Below, one piece after another: positions 8,698 through 17,531 of a stretch of 64,000 nucleotides of DNA. The translations under genes and the position numbers were made by a program. This stretch comes from Streptomyces sp. HD (GTDB taxonomy: Bacteria; Actinomycetota; Actinomycetes; Streptomycetales; Streptomycetaceae). Each line of letters starts with the position of its first letter. The stretch's first letter is position 1. The notes under the pieces were generated by a model that was not told the DNA's origin, ran no database searches, and worked only from the letters and a program-made list of their open reading frames with translations. Where the stretch lies: assembly GCF_028369295.1 (NCBI RefSeq), contig NZ_JAQMYP010000009.1, positions 62,001 to 126,000 of the forward strand, in the 5' to 3' direction.

Positions 8698-9842
8698 CGG
8701 GTCACCCCCGGGGTCTCGCCCAGGACGATGCGGGTCATGTTGGCCAGGGACGTCGAGCCCGGCCTGAAGTAGTCGCTGTGGCCGCCGTCGCCCGCCGCGA
8801 AGACCCGGGCGCCGAAGGTCGGGGACACCGGATCGGTACCGAAGCCGACGGTCGTGCCGAGCAGGTCGACCTTGATGTGCGGGACCTCGCCCACCCAGTC
8901 GTCACTGCCTCGGGCCGCCCAGACGCGGGCCGGGGTGTGCAGGGCCGCGGCGGTGTCCGCGCCGGTACCGGGGCTGCCGACCAGCACGATGTCGTCCACA
9001 TCCAGCTGGGAGGCGGCATGGCCGCACACCACCGAGCCGTAGGAGTGGCAGAGGAGGGAGATGCGCGGCGCGCTGCTGGCCGACCCGACCGGACCGACCG
9101 AACCGCTCGGCCCACCCGTCCCCTCGGCCGTGAGGGCACGCAGCTGCCGTATGAACTCCCGGAGCTTCGGGGCGGCTTGCTCCGCACGGTCCGGCGTCGC
9201 GACCGTGGTGCTGACCGTGCCCGGGGTTTCATAGCCGAGCCAGGCCACGACCGCGGTGCGGGTGCCCTGCGGAGCCTCCCGGGTGAGCCGCTCGTGCAGG
9301 GCGCGGGCGGCGTCGCGGAAACGGTCGTAGGTGTCGATGGACGTGTCGGAGCCGGGCACCAGGACCGCGATGCGGTCGGCGTGGGCCAGGTCGCCGAAGA
9401 CCTCCGTCGCGAGGCCGTGGCCGCGAGCGTCGAAGGCGAGGTAGTGGCGGGACGGGTCGGCCATCGCACGGTCCGCGGTGGCCCGCTCCCGGTAGCCGTG
9501 GGTCTCGGCCATACGCGACGCCTGGGTGGCGTTGGCGCGGTTGGCCGCGTATGCCTCGTCCAGCGTCGCCGCGGTCACCCGGGCGACCGGGGCCGGGGCC
9601 GGGGCGGGGATCTCGGGGCGTGTGGCACCGGACAGCGGGACGACGACGGCGCCCGTGATCAGGGCGGCGAGGAAGGCTCGGCGCCATCGGTGGGTGCGGT
9701 GGGCTCTGCGGGTACGGCGGGGCTTCCCGGGCTCGCCCGCCCCGTGTGCCGTGGGCGCCTCGTGCACCTCGCCCGGCCCGCTCTGCTCCGATGCGGACGT
9801 CTCCGACGCGCTCGCTCCGGCTGCACCCGTCGTACGCCCCAT
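8694..9842 (-). CDS. Exported/membrane-anchored alpha/beta hydrolase (DUF1023)
   Basis: A 382-aa protein with an N-terminal hydrophobic helix after a basic stretch (RRAFLAALITGAVVVPLSGA), so probably secreted or anchored. The hydrolase domain has the nucleophile elbow CHSYGS, an Asp region (VWAARGSDDW) and a late His (GDGGHSDYF), consistent with an intact Ser-Asp-His triad. The family is common in actinobacteria and its substrates are unknown. It is the first gene of the operon with the acyltransferase and two-component system 2; the shared 19-bp motif lies 108 bp upstream. Confidence 0.85.
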   Translation of the reverse strand: MGRTTGAAGASASETSASEQSGPGEVHEAPTAHGAGEPGKPRRTRRAHRTHRWRRAFLAALITGAVVVPLSGATRPEIPAPAPAPVARVTAATLDEAYAANRANATQASRMAETHGYRERATADRAMADPSRHYLAFDARGHGLATEVFGDLAHADRIAVLVPGSDTSIDTYDRFRDAARALHERLTREAPQGTRTAVVAWLGYETPGTVSTTVATPDRAEQAAPKLREFIRQLRALTAEGTGGPSGSVGPVGSASSAPRISLLCHSYGSVVCGHAASQLDVDDIVLVGSPGTGADTAAALHTPARVWAARGSDDWVGEVPHIKVDLLGTTVGFGTDPVSPTFGARVFAAGDGGHSDYFRPGSTSLANMTRIVLGETPGVTR

Positions 9843-9950
9843 GGTCGTCTTCCCTTCCAGCCTGCCCGGCCACCGGGCTTGTCTGGATGGGAAGTTACGG
9901 ATCCGGACTCGTCATCCGCGTCCGCCCAGGGAGCTCACCTGCGACGTAGC

Positions 9951-9969
9951 TCTCAGGTATTACGGGTAT
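9951..9969 (-). promoter_or_regulatory. 19-bp motif shared by the two kinase operons, copy 2
   Basis: TCTCAGGTATTACGGGTAT on the + strand lies 108 bp upstream of the hydrolase start codon and matches copy 1 (5115-5133) at 17 of 19 positions in the same orientation relative to the downstream operon. Likely operator of the paralogous response regulators. Confidence 0.55.
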
Positions 9970-10009
9970 GAAGGGGCCACTCTGTAGTGGGGCTGTAGTG
10001 GGGCCCCTG

Positions 10010-10160
10010 CACGAGGCAGCGCGCCCCGGCACGACAGGCAGCTCCCTCGGCCACACAAGGGGGCTCGCCCGGGCAAGCGAGGCAGCTCCCCCGGCCGCAC
10101 GAGACGGCTCACCCCACCACACGAGGCAGCTCACCCCTGCACGAGGCGGCTCCCCCGCAC
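10010..10160. repeat. Seven imperfect ~21-bp direct repeats
   Basis: Imperfect copies of CACGAGGCAGCTCACCCC begin near 10010, 10030, 10054, 10076, 10098, 10120 and 10140, so the period is 20-24 bp, about two helical turns. The array fills most of the 326-bp gap between the leftward formamidase gene and the leftward hydrolase operon. No coding frame in it looks real. A paired CTGTAGTGGGG repeat lies just before it at about 9982-10002. Confidence 0.6.
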
Positions 10161-10168
10161 CGCCCGGT

Positions 10169-11182
10169 TCACCACGCCAACTGCGCGATCTCCTCCACCA
10201 CCACCGCACACGCGTCCGCCGCCGGATCGATCAGCGGAAAGTGCCCGACATCCTCCAGCAGCGTCAGTCCGACGACCTCCCCCGCCTTCGCCGCCGCGTC
10301 CGCGTACGAGTCGGCGACCGCGTGCGGGACGACAACGTCCGCGCGGCCCTGGACGAGGGTCGTCGCGATGCCGGTCGGGAGCAGGAGCGCGGGGTCGGCG
10401 TACGGCTGCCGCTCGGCGAACTCCACTTCTCCGCCGAGGAGTTGACGCGTCGCACCTCCACAGACGTCCAGCTTGTCGGCGACCGTGAGATCGGCGATCG
10501 GCGCCAGAGCGACCACGCCCCGCAGGAGCGCGGGCCGGTCGGTACGCCAGGGCGCGTCCGCGGGAAGGCAATGCCGGGCCGCACCCCAGAGGGCCAGGTG
10601 GCCACCGGCCGAGTGCCCGGTCAGCACGATCCGACGAGGGTCGGCCTGCGGAAGCGCCTCCCGCACGAGCGCGGGCAGCGCATCCAACGCCGCGGCGACG
10701 TCATCGAAGGTCTCGGGCCAGCGCCCGGCAACCGGACCACCGGCACCGGCACCGGCACCGGCACCGGCAGCCGTACCCGAATCCGAGCCCGAACCCGCAG
10801 TCCCAGCCGACCCCGAACCGGCAGCCGCACCTGCCCCCGAACCCTCCGAGCCCGGACCCCCCGCCCCCGAGGCCCCCGCCCCACTCGCATCAGCCCCCCG
10901 CCGATACTCCACATTGGCCACGGCAAACCCCCGCCGCGCCAGAAAGTCGGCGAACGGCGTCACATGCCGCCGGTCATAACGCGCCCGCCACGCACCGCCG
11001 TGCAGCAGGACGACCAGCGGGGCCTGGCCCCCCGGGCCGGACTCGCCGCGTGGGGCGTAGAAGTCGATCACCTGGTCGGGATGGTCGCCGTAGGAGGCGA
11101 TGGCGTCGGGGTCGACGGGCGGGTGCGAGAAGGCCGACTCCTCCTCTGCGGCGGCCCGGGCTGCTGCGACGTCGTGCGGCAT
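10169..11182 (-). CDS. Alpha/beta hydrolase, probable kynurenine formamidase
   Basis: A 337-aa esterase-like hydrolase. It has the oxyanion HGGAW motif, the nucleophile elbow GHSAGG, an Asp loop (VQGRADVVVP) and a late His (DVGHFPLID). Kynureninase and tryptophan dioxygenase lie just beyond the TetR gene, so hydrolysis of N-formylkynurenine is the best inferred role; S. coelicolor has the same arrangement as I recall. ATG 11182 is preferred over 11203 because of the GAGAGG/GGAG upstream. An odd low-complexity Gly/Ala/Ser insert of about 59 residues (coordinates 10724-10900) sits between the VEYRRG strand and WPETFDDV, where relatives have a short loop. Confidence 0.75.
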   Translation of the reverse strand: MPHDVAAARAAAEEESAFSHPPVDPDAIASYGDHPDQVIDFYAPRGESGPGGQAPLVVLLHGGAWRARYDRRHVTPFADFLARRGFAVANVEYRRGADASGAGASGAGGPGSEGSGAGAAAGSGSAGTAGSGSDSGTAAGAGAGAGAGGPVAGRWPETFDDVAAALDALPALVREALPQADPRRIVLTGHSAGGHLALWGAARHCLPADAPWRTDRPALLRGVVALAPIADLTVADKLDVCGGATRQLLGGEVEFAERQPYADPALLLPTGIATTLVQGRADVVVPHAVADSYADAAAKAGEVVGLTLLEDVGHFPLIDPAADACAVVVEEIAQLAW

Positions 11183-11317
11183 GCTCCAACCTCTCAGCGA
11201 CATAACGGATTTGGACGGAAGCGGGGGTGGCGGACCAGGTGGGAATCGGCCGTTGGCGGGGACGGTACCAGGGAGGTGACGTGCGCGGACACGGGGATGT
11301 CACGCTCGGTGAGGGTT

Positions 11318-11334
11318 AAACGGTTCTACTGTTT
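11318..11334. promoter_or_regulatory. Near-palindromic operator upstream of tetR
   Basis: AAACGGTTCTACTGTTT is an inverted repeat (AAAC-x-GT, 3-bp centre, AC-x-GTTT) in the divergent region between the formamidase and the TetR gene, 68 bp before the tetR start. Size and position fit an autoregulatory TetR operator that could control both genes; this is inferred. Confidence 0.5.
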
Positions 11335-11401
11335 CGTTACGCTGGTCCCGTGGATCACACCACACCCCGCACCTGCGGTTACGTGTACCAAGGAGGCCGA
11401 T

Positions 11402-12037
11402 ATGTCCGCCGAACCCGGCACCGTACGTCCCGGAGGACGCACCGCGCGTGTTCGTGCGGCCGTGCTGCGGGCAGCCGGCGACGTGCTGGCGGAGCAGGGT
11501 TTCGACGGCCTGGACCTCGCGGACCTCGCCCGCCGCGCGGAGGTCGGCAAGACGACCGTGTACCGGCGGTGGGGCTCGGTGACCGGACTCGTGGCCGACC
11601 TGCTCGCCGACATGGCCGAGCAGTCGCTGCCCCGCGAGGAGACCGGGACCGTGCTGGGCGATCTGCGGGCCAACGCCGCGCTGGTGCAGCGGACGCTGGC
11701 CGACCCCCGGCAGGGTGCGCTGTTCCGTGCCGTCATCGCCGCCGCGGCCTGCGACGAACGTACGGCGCAGGCGCTCCGCCGGTTCTACGAGGTGCGGGTG
11801 GCGGAGTGGGCGCCATGCGTGGAACAGGGCGTGACGAGAGGGGAGTTGCCGGCCGGGACGGATGCCGACGCCGTCGTACGGGCGGTGTCGGCACCCCTCT
11901 ACTACCAGTTGCTGACGACCGGCGTGCCTCCCGGCGCCCCCGACGCGGAGCGCGCCGCGCGCGCCGCGCATGCCGCTGCCGTGGCGGGGGCGTACGTCGG
12001 CCAGCGCTCCGACCAGGTGCGCCTGGCCCCTCAATGA
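11402..12037 (+). CDS. TetR family transcriptional regulator
   Basis: A 211-aa regulator with an N-terminal TetR helix-turn-helix (about residues 14-60; DLADLARRAEVGKTTVYRRWGS) and a C-terminal ligand domain of the TetR_C_11-like type. ATG 11402 has a perfect AAGGAGG ribosome binding site. It is divergent from the probable formamidase and convergent with kynureninase, with a palindrome in the shared promoter region. A role in controlling the formamidase is plausible but unproven; the ligand is unknown. Confidence 0.9.
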   Translation: MSAEPGTVRPGGRTARVRAAVLRAAGDVLAEQGFDGLDLADLARRAEVGKTTVYRRWGSVTGLVADLLADMAEQSLPREETGTVLGDLRANAALVQRTLADPRQGALFRAVIAAAACDERTAQALRRFYEVRVAEWAPCVEQGVTRGELPAGTDADAVVRAVSAPLYYQLLTTGVPPGAPDAERAARAAHAAAVAGAYVGQRSDQVRLAPQ

Positions 12038-12058
12038 GCCACCGCACAGGAGCCGGCC

Positions 12059-12102
12059 GGGGCCGACCGCGGTCATCCCAGTACCCGACCGCGGTCGGCC
12101 CC
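12059..12102. terminator. Bidirectional terminator hairpin
   Basis: A perfect 16-bp stem (GGGGCCGACCGCGGTC at 12059-12074 with its complement at 12087-12102) with a 12-nt loop lies between the convergent tetR and kynureninase genes. There is no T-run, as is usual in Streptomyces. Confidence 0.75.
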
Positions 12103-12121
12103 GCCCAGCACCCGACCAGGG

Positions 12122-13318
12122 TCAGCCCAGCACCTCCCCCAGCACCCGCCCCGCCCGCTCCACATCCGCGAACCCCACGTACAGCGGCGTAAAGCCGAAG
12201 CGCAGCACATCGGGATACCGGAAGTCGCCGACGACCCCCCGCTCGATGAGCCGCTTCATGACCTCACCGGCGTTCTCGCAGCGCAGCGCCACCTGGCTGC
12301 CGCGTTCCGCGTGGGGCACCGGGGTCACCGACTCCACGCGCCCCTCACCGGCGTACGCCGCGACACACTCCAGGAAGAAGTCCGTCAGCGCGAGCGACTT
12401 GGCCCGGACGGCCTCGATCGACACCCCGTCCCAGACCTCCAGCGCCGCCTCCAGGGCGAGCATGGAGAGGATGTCCGGTGTGCCGACGCGACCGCGCAGG
12501 GCGCCGGCCGCCGGTTCGAAGTCGTTCCGCATGCCGAAGGGGTCGGCGTGGGAGTTCCAGCCGGGCAGGGGGGAGTCGAAGCGGTCCTGGAGGTCACGCC
12601 GTACATAGAGGTACGCCGGTGAACCCGGCCCGCCGTTCAGGTACTTGTAGGTGCAGCCGACGGCCAGATCCACCCCGTGCTCGTCCAGCCCGACCGGCAG
12701 CGCGCCCGCGCTGTGGCACAGGTCCCAGACGGCCACCGCGCCCGCCGCGTGCACGGCGGCGGTGAGGGACGGCAGGTCGTGCAGCCGTCCGGTGCGGTAG
12801 TCGACGTGGTTCAGCAGGACGGCGGCCGTACGGTCGCCCAGCGCTTCCGGCACCTCGGCCGGCGTCACCGGCCGCAGCGTCCGGCCGGTCAGCCGGGCCG
12901 CCGACTCGGCGATGTAGCCGTCGGTGGGGAAGGTGGTCGCGTCCACGAGGATCTCGTCGCGGCCGGAGCCGGTGGAGTCCACCAGCCGCACGGCTGCCAC
13001 AAGCGCCTTGAAAACATTGACACTTGTCGAGTCGCCGACCACGATCTGCCCCGCCGCGGCGCCGACCAGCGGGGCGATCCGGTCGCCGATCCGCTCGGGC
13101 GCCGTCCACCAGCCGCTCTCGTCCCAGGACCGGATCCGCAGCTCGCCCCACTGCCGCCGCACGACGTCCTCGACACGTCCCGGGACGCTCGCGGGCAGCG
13201 CGCCGAGGGAGTTCCCGTCGAGGTAGACGACGTCATCCTCCAGTACGAACTGCTTGCGGACGCCGGCCAGTTCGTCGGCGGCGTCCAGCACCCCCGCCCT
13301 CGTCGTGAACTCAGACAT
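12122..13318 (-). CDS. kynU: Kynureninase
   Basis: A 398-aa PLP enzyme of fold type I that cleaves kynurenine to anthranilate and alanine (or 3-hydroxykynurenine to 3-hydroxyanthranilate). Visible signatures are VYLDGNSLGALP at 31-42, the cofactor Asp in AVWDLCHS (Asp199) and the Schiff-base Lys225 in CTYKYLNGGPG. ATG 13318 overlaps the dioxygenase gene by 8 bp, so both come from one transcript; the longer frame to 13477 is antisense-like extension. Together with the dioxygenase and the formamidase it completes tryptophan to anthranilate. Confidence 0.97.
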   Translation of the reverse strand: MSEFTTRAGVLDAADELAGVRKQFVLEDDVVYLDGNSLGALPASVPGRVEDVVRRQWGELRIRSWDESGWWTAPERIGDRIAPLVGAAAGQIVVGDSTSVNVFKALVAAVRLVDSTGSGRDEILVDATTFPTDGYIAESAARLTGRTLRPVTPAEVPEALGDRTAAVLLNHVDYRTGRLHDLPSLTAAVHAAGAVAVWDLCHSAGALPVGLDEHGVDLAVGCTYKYLNGGPGSPAYLYVRRDLQDRFDSPLPGWNSHADPFGMRNDFEPAAGALRGRVGTPDILSMLALEAALEVWDGVSIEAVRAKSLALTDFFLECVAAYAGEGRVESVTPVPHAERGSQVALRCENAGEVMKRLIERGVVGDFRYPDVLRFGFTPLYVGFADVERAGRVLGEVLG

Positions 13319-14192
13319 GGGACCTCGCCGTCCACAGCTCGGGGAAGACGTTCTTCTGCGCCCGCTTCTCCAGCCAGGCCACCCCGGCCGAACCGCCCGT
13401 GCCGGCCTTGGCGCCCATCGCGCGCCGGGTGGCGACCAGGTGGTCGTTGCGCCAGCGCCACACGAGCTCGGCGACATCGGTCAACGCCTCGCCCAGGCGG
13501 GTGAGTTCTGCGTTCTCGGTGGTCCGGTCGCCCGCGTAGATCGCGGTCCAGGCGGCCTCGACCTCGTCCGACGGCACATACCGCTGGGAGACGTCGCGCT
13601 TGAGGACGGACTCGGGGATCTCGCAGCCGCGCCGGGCGAGGAAGCGGAGCACCTCGTCGTACAGGCTCGGCTCGTGCAGCGCCTTCTCCAGTTCCGCGTG
13701 GACGCGCGAGGCGCCGCGGTGCGGGACCAGCATGGACGCGGACTTCTCGGCGAGCAGGAACTCCATCCGGCGGTACATCGCCGACTGGAAGCCGGAGCCC
13801 TCGCCGAGGGCGCTGCGGTACGCGTTGAACTGGGCCGGGGTGAGCTGGCCGAGCGGCTTCCAGGAGGCGTTCAGGGCGTCCAGTTCCCGTACGGAACGCT
13901 TCAGGGCGTCGATCGCCACGCCCGGCCGGTCCTCGCGCAGGGCCCGCGCCGCGGTCTCCCATTCATGGACGATGACCGTGAACCACAGCTCCATCACCTG
14001 GGTCGTGACCAGGAAGACCATCTCTCCGGGGTCGTCGGAGAGGGTGTGCTGGAGGTGGGTGAGCACGTCCGCCTTGACGTAGTCCTCGTACGGCGTCGTG
14101 CCTGCGAAGTCGAGATTGGGGGTCTCGGGCTCGTGGGTCTCCGTGGACGTCTGAGCGGACGCCGCCACGGGTGGGTGAGCCGGCTGGGACAT
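13311..14192 (-). CDS. kynA: Tryptophan 2,3-dioxygenase
   Basis: A 293-aa haem dioxygenase opening the indole ring of L-tryptophan to N-formylkynurenine. Family signatures include LDFAGTTPYEDYVKADVL near the N-terminus, VFLVTTQVMELWFTVIVHEWE, and the C-terminal VWRWRNDHLVATRRAMG carrying a candidate haem-ligand His. Length is normal for bacterial enzymes. The ATG has an AGGAG ribosome binding site, and the gene leads the kynA-kynU pair. Confidence 0.97.
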   Translation of the reverse strand: MSQPAHPPVAASAQTSTETHEPETPNLDFAGTTPYEDYVKADVLTHLQHTLSDDPGEMVFLVTTQVMELWFTVIVHEWETAARALREDRPGVAIDALKRSVRELDALNASWKPLGQLTPAQFNAYRSALGEGSGFQSAMYRRMEFLLAEKSASMLVPHRGASRVHAELEKALHEPSLYDEVLRFLARRGCEIPESVLKRDVSQRYVPSDEVEAAWTAIYAGDRTTENAELTRLGEALTDVAELVWRWRNDHLVATRRAMGAKAGTGGSAGVAWLEKRAQKNVFPELWTARSHV

Positions 14193-14297
14193 CGCTGTCT
14201 CCTGTGTAACTCCGGGTAGCGGTCCGCCCTGCCGTTATCGGCAAAGGGGCCCCGGTCCCCACCCGGCATACTCCGGGATCTCCCCCTGACCTCGCAA

Positions 14298-14328
14298 GGC
14301 CCGCCTGGTCACACCGACCGGGCGGGCC
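14298..14328 (-). terminator. Terminator hairpin after the DUF3151 gene
   Basis: A 13-bp stem with one mismatch (GGCCCGCCTGGTC / GACCGGGCGGGCC) around a 5-nt loop lies directly downstream of the leftward DUF3151 gene and upstream of the kynA promoter region. Confidence 0.6.
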
Positions 14329-14343
14329 ACGACGAGGCTCCGG

Positions 14344-14757
14344 TCAGCCCAGCGTCTGGGCGGCCGTCGGCGAGGAGTCCTTCAGGAACTGCGTGCAGCG
14401 CTCGTACTCCTCCTGCTCGCCGATCGATCCGGCGGCGCGGGCGAGGGCGTGCAGGGCGCGCAGGAAGCCGCGGTTCGGCTCGTGCTCCCAGGGGACGGGG
14501 CCGTGGCCCTTCCAGCCGCTGCGGCGCAGGGCGTCCAGACCCCGGTGGTAGCCCGTACGGGCATAGGCGTACGACTCCACGACGCTGCCCCGCTCGAACG
14601 CCTCGTCGGCCAGCTGGGCCCAGGCCAGCGAGGAGGTCGGGTACTTCGCGGCGACGTCCGCGGGGGCGGTGCCACCGGCGAGCAGCTCGCGCGGCCCGGG
14701 GTCGTCGGGGAGGTGAGTCGGGGGCGGGCCCCCGAGAAGGTTTTCGTGAATGGCCAT
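14344..14757 (-). CDS. DUF3151 family protein
   Basis: A 137-aa conserved actinobacterial protein of unknown function, recognised by MAIHENLLGG, the AAKYPTSSLAWAQLAD block and the YAYARTGYHRGLDALRRSGWKG block. It looks alpha-helical and TPR-like and has no signal peptide. It is monocistronic, facing away from the aldose epimerase gene; the two share the 120-bp promoter region at 14758-14877. Confidence 0.85.
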   Translation of the reverse strand: MAIHENLLGGPPPTHLPDDPGPRELLAGGTAPADVAAKYPTSSLAWAQLADEAFERGSVVESYAYARTGYHRGLDALRRSGWKGHGPVPWEHEPNRGFLRALHALARAAGSIGEQEEYERCTQFLKDSSPTAAQTLG

Positions 14758-14877
14758 GGGGTCCAGTGTGAGGGATCCCTCCGGGGGGCACACCGATGTG
14801 CTGCGCCGCTCGGTGCCGGGCGGGCGGTGCCAGTGCGGCTCTTCAGGCGCTCTTGATCGCCCCAGTAGGGTCGTCCT

Positions 14878-15675
14878 GTGAGTAACGAACACATCACGCT
14901 GACCGCGGGTGACGCGGAGGTGGACGTGCTGCCGGGCAACGGCGGGCGGGTCGGGGGGCTGCGTGTCGGGGGCACCGAGTTGCTGCGGCAGGGGGAACGG
15001 TTCGGGTGCTTCCCGATGGTCCCCTGGTGCGGGCGGACCCGGGACGGCCGGTTCCTGGACGGCGCCGTGGTGCGGCAGCTGCCGCTCAACGCCCCGCCGC
15101 ACGCCATCCACGGCACCGCCCGGGACGGCGTCTGGAAGGTCGCCCGGGTGGCCGACGGGGAGGCCGTGATCACGTACGACCTGGCCGAGCCGTGGCCCTA
15201 CCCCGGCCGCGTCACCCAGATCGTGCACCTCACCGAGGACAGCCTGACCCTCACCATGTCCGTCGAGACGTACGAGACGTCCTTCCCGGCCCAGATCGGC
15301 TGGCACCCCTGGTTCAACCGCAACCTCGGCGGCGACGGCGCCGAGGACGTCCGGCTCGACTTCAGCCCGGCCTGGCAGGAGGAGCGCGGCGACGACCACC
15401 TCCCCACCGGGAACCGCATCGACCCCGGGCCGGGCCCATGGGACGACTGCTTCGGCATGCCCGGCGGCGTCGACGTCACCCTCACCTGGCCGGGGCAGCT
15501 GGAGCTGAAGGTCGCCAGCCGCGAGGAGTGGGTCGTGGTCTACGACGAGCAGGACGCCGCCGTCTGTGTGGAGCCGCAGACCGGACCGCCCAACGGGCTG
15601 AACACGCTGCCCCGGCTGGTCACACTGCTGGAGCCGCTGGAGGCCTCGACCACCTGGAGCTGGCGGCGGCTGTGA
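14878..15675 (+). CDS. Aldose 1-epimerase family protein
   Basis: A 265-aa galactose-mutarotase-like protein that would interconvert sugar anomers. It contains the substrate-loop His in PHAIHGTARDGVW, the GWHPWFNR motif with the second catalytic-type His, and the Glu-bearing CVEPQTGPPNG motif, so the active site appears complete. It starts at GTG 14878 and lies 19 bp upstream of pyrE, an arrangement conserved in Streptomyces as I recall. The link to pyrimidine synthesis is probably only transcriptional. It could be a glucose-6-phosphate epimerase rather than a free-sugar mutarotase. Confidence 0.85.
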   Translation: MSNEHITLTAGDAEVDVLPGNGGRVGGLRVGGTELLRQGERFGCFPMVPWCGRTRDGRFLDGAVVRQLPLNAPPHAIHGTARDGVWKVARVADGEAVITYDLAEPWPYPGRVTQIVHLTEDSLTLTMSVETYETSFPAQIGWHPWFNRNLGGDGAEDVRLDFSPAWQEERGDDHLPTGNRIDPGPGPWDDCFGMPGGVDVTLTWPGQLELKVASREEWVVVYDEQDAAVCVEPQTGPPNGLNTLPRLVTLLEPLEASTTWSWRRL

Positions 15676-15694
15676 GCTGTCTAAGCTGACAGGC

Positions 15695-16243
15695 ATGACT
15701 GACGTACGCGGCGAGCTGCTGCAGCAGATCAAGGACAAGGCCGTGGTGCACGGCAAGGTGACCCTGTCGTCGGGTCTGGAAGCCGACTACTACGTCGATC
15801 TTCGGCGGATCACCCTCGACGGTGAGGCGGCCCCGCTGGTCGGGCAGGTGCTGCTCGACCTGACCGCGGAGCTGGAGTTCGACGCGGTGGGCGGGCTCAC
15901 CATGGGCGCCGACCCCGTCGCCGCGTCGATGCTGCACGCGGCCGCCGCCCGGGGCAGGCGGCTGGACGCCTTCGTCGTCCGCAAGGCGGCCAAGGCGCAC
16001 GGGCTGCAGCGGCGGGTCGAGGGGCCGGACATCGCGGGCCGGCGGGTGCTCGTCGTCGAGGACACCTCCACCACCGGCGGCTCCCCGCTGACCGCCGTGG
16101 AGGCCGTGCGGGAGGCGGGTGCCGAGGTCGTCGCCGTCGCGACCATCGTCGACCGGGCCACCGGCGCCGCCGAGAAGATCCAGGAGGGTGCGGGCGTGCC
16201 GTACCTGTTCGCCTACGCCAAGGATGACCTGGGCCTCGACTGA
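15695..16243 (+). CDS. pyrE: Orotate phosphoribosyltransferase
   Basis: A 182-aa enzyme that adds ribose-5-phosphate from PRPP to orotate to give OMP, in de novo pyrimidine synthesis. The PRPP-binding loop VLVVEDTSTTGGSPL is intact, and the catalytic loop region (FVVRKAAKAHGLQRRVEG) carries the expected Lys residues. Length is typical for short bacterial PyrE. It follows the epimerase gene closely. Confidence 0.96.
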   Translation: MTDVRGELLQQIKDKAVVHGKVTLSSGLEADYYVDLRRITLDGEAAPLVGQVLLDLTAELEFDAVGGLTMGADPVAASMLHAAAARGRRLDAFVVRKAAKAHGLQRRVEGPDIAGRRVLVVEDTSTTGGSPLTAVEAVREAGAEVVAVATIVDRATGAAEKIQEGAGVPYLFAYAKDDLGLD

Positions 16244-16398
16244 GTTATCCACAGGTTGGACACGGGGACGGGACCATCCGGCCAAGTCTGGAAAGATGGG
16301 GCCGACGACGACGTCACACACCCCCCAAGGTCTAGGTCAGGGCCGTAAGAAGAACGCCGTACGCAGTACGTCAACCCGCACACTCAAGGAGCGGACAG

Positions 16399-17430
<1,032 letters not shown>

Positions 17431-17483
17431 TTCTGCGGTTTCCAGGGGTTCCCCGGTTTCCCCGGGTCCTCTCCGGCAACTCC

Positions 17484-17514
17484 GAGCCCGGCGCCTGTCT
17501 ACGGCGCCGGGCTC
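17484..17514 (+). terminator. Terminator of fbaA
   Basis: A perfect 12-bp stem (GAGCCCGGCGCC / GGCGCCGGGCTC) with a 7-nt loop, 54 bp after the fbaA stop codon and 18 bp before the next gene. Confidence 0.85.
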
Positions 17515-17531
17515 GCTGTATACCTGGGGGC

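Noticed and set aside
10010..10160. Possible CRISPR array
   Set aside because: Units are only about 21 bp, imperfect and contiguous, with no unique spacers and no cas genes.
9968..11401. Upstream extension of the TetR frame
   Set aside because: The frame is open by chance through the antisense of the formamidase gene; TetR starts at 11402 with AAGGAGG.
16245..16253. TTATCCACA, a perfect DnaA-box sequence after pyrE
   Set aside because: A single box without a cluster, AT-rich unwinding region or dnaA/dnaN nearby is not an origin; at most a DnaA titration site.
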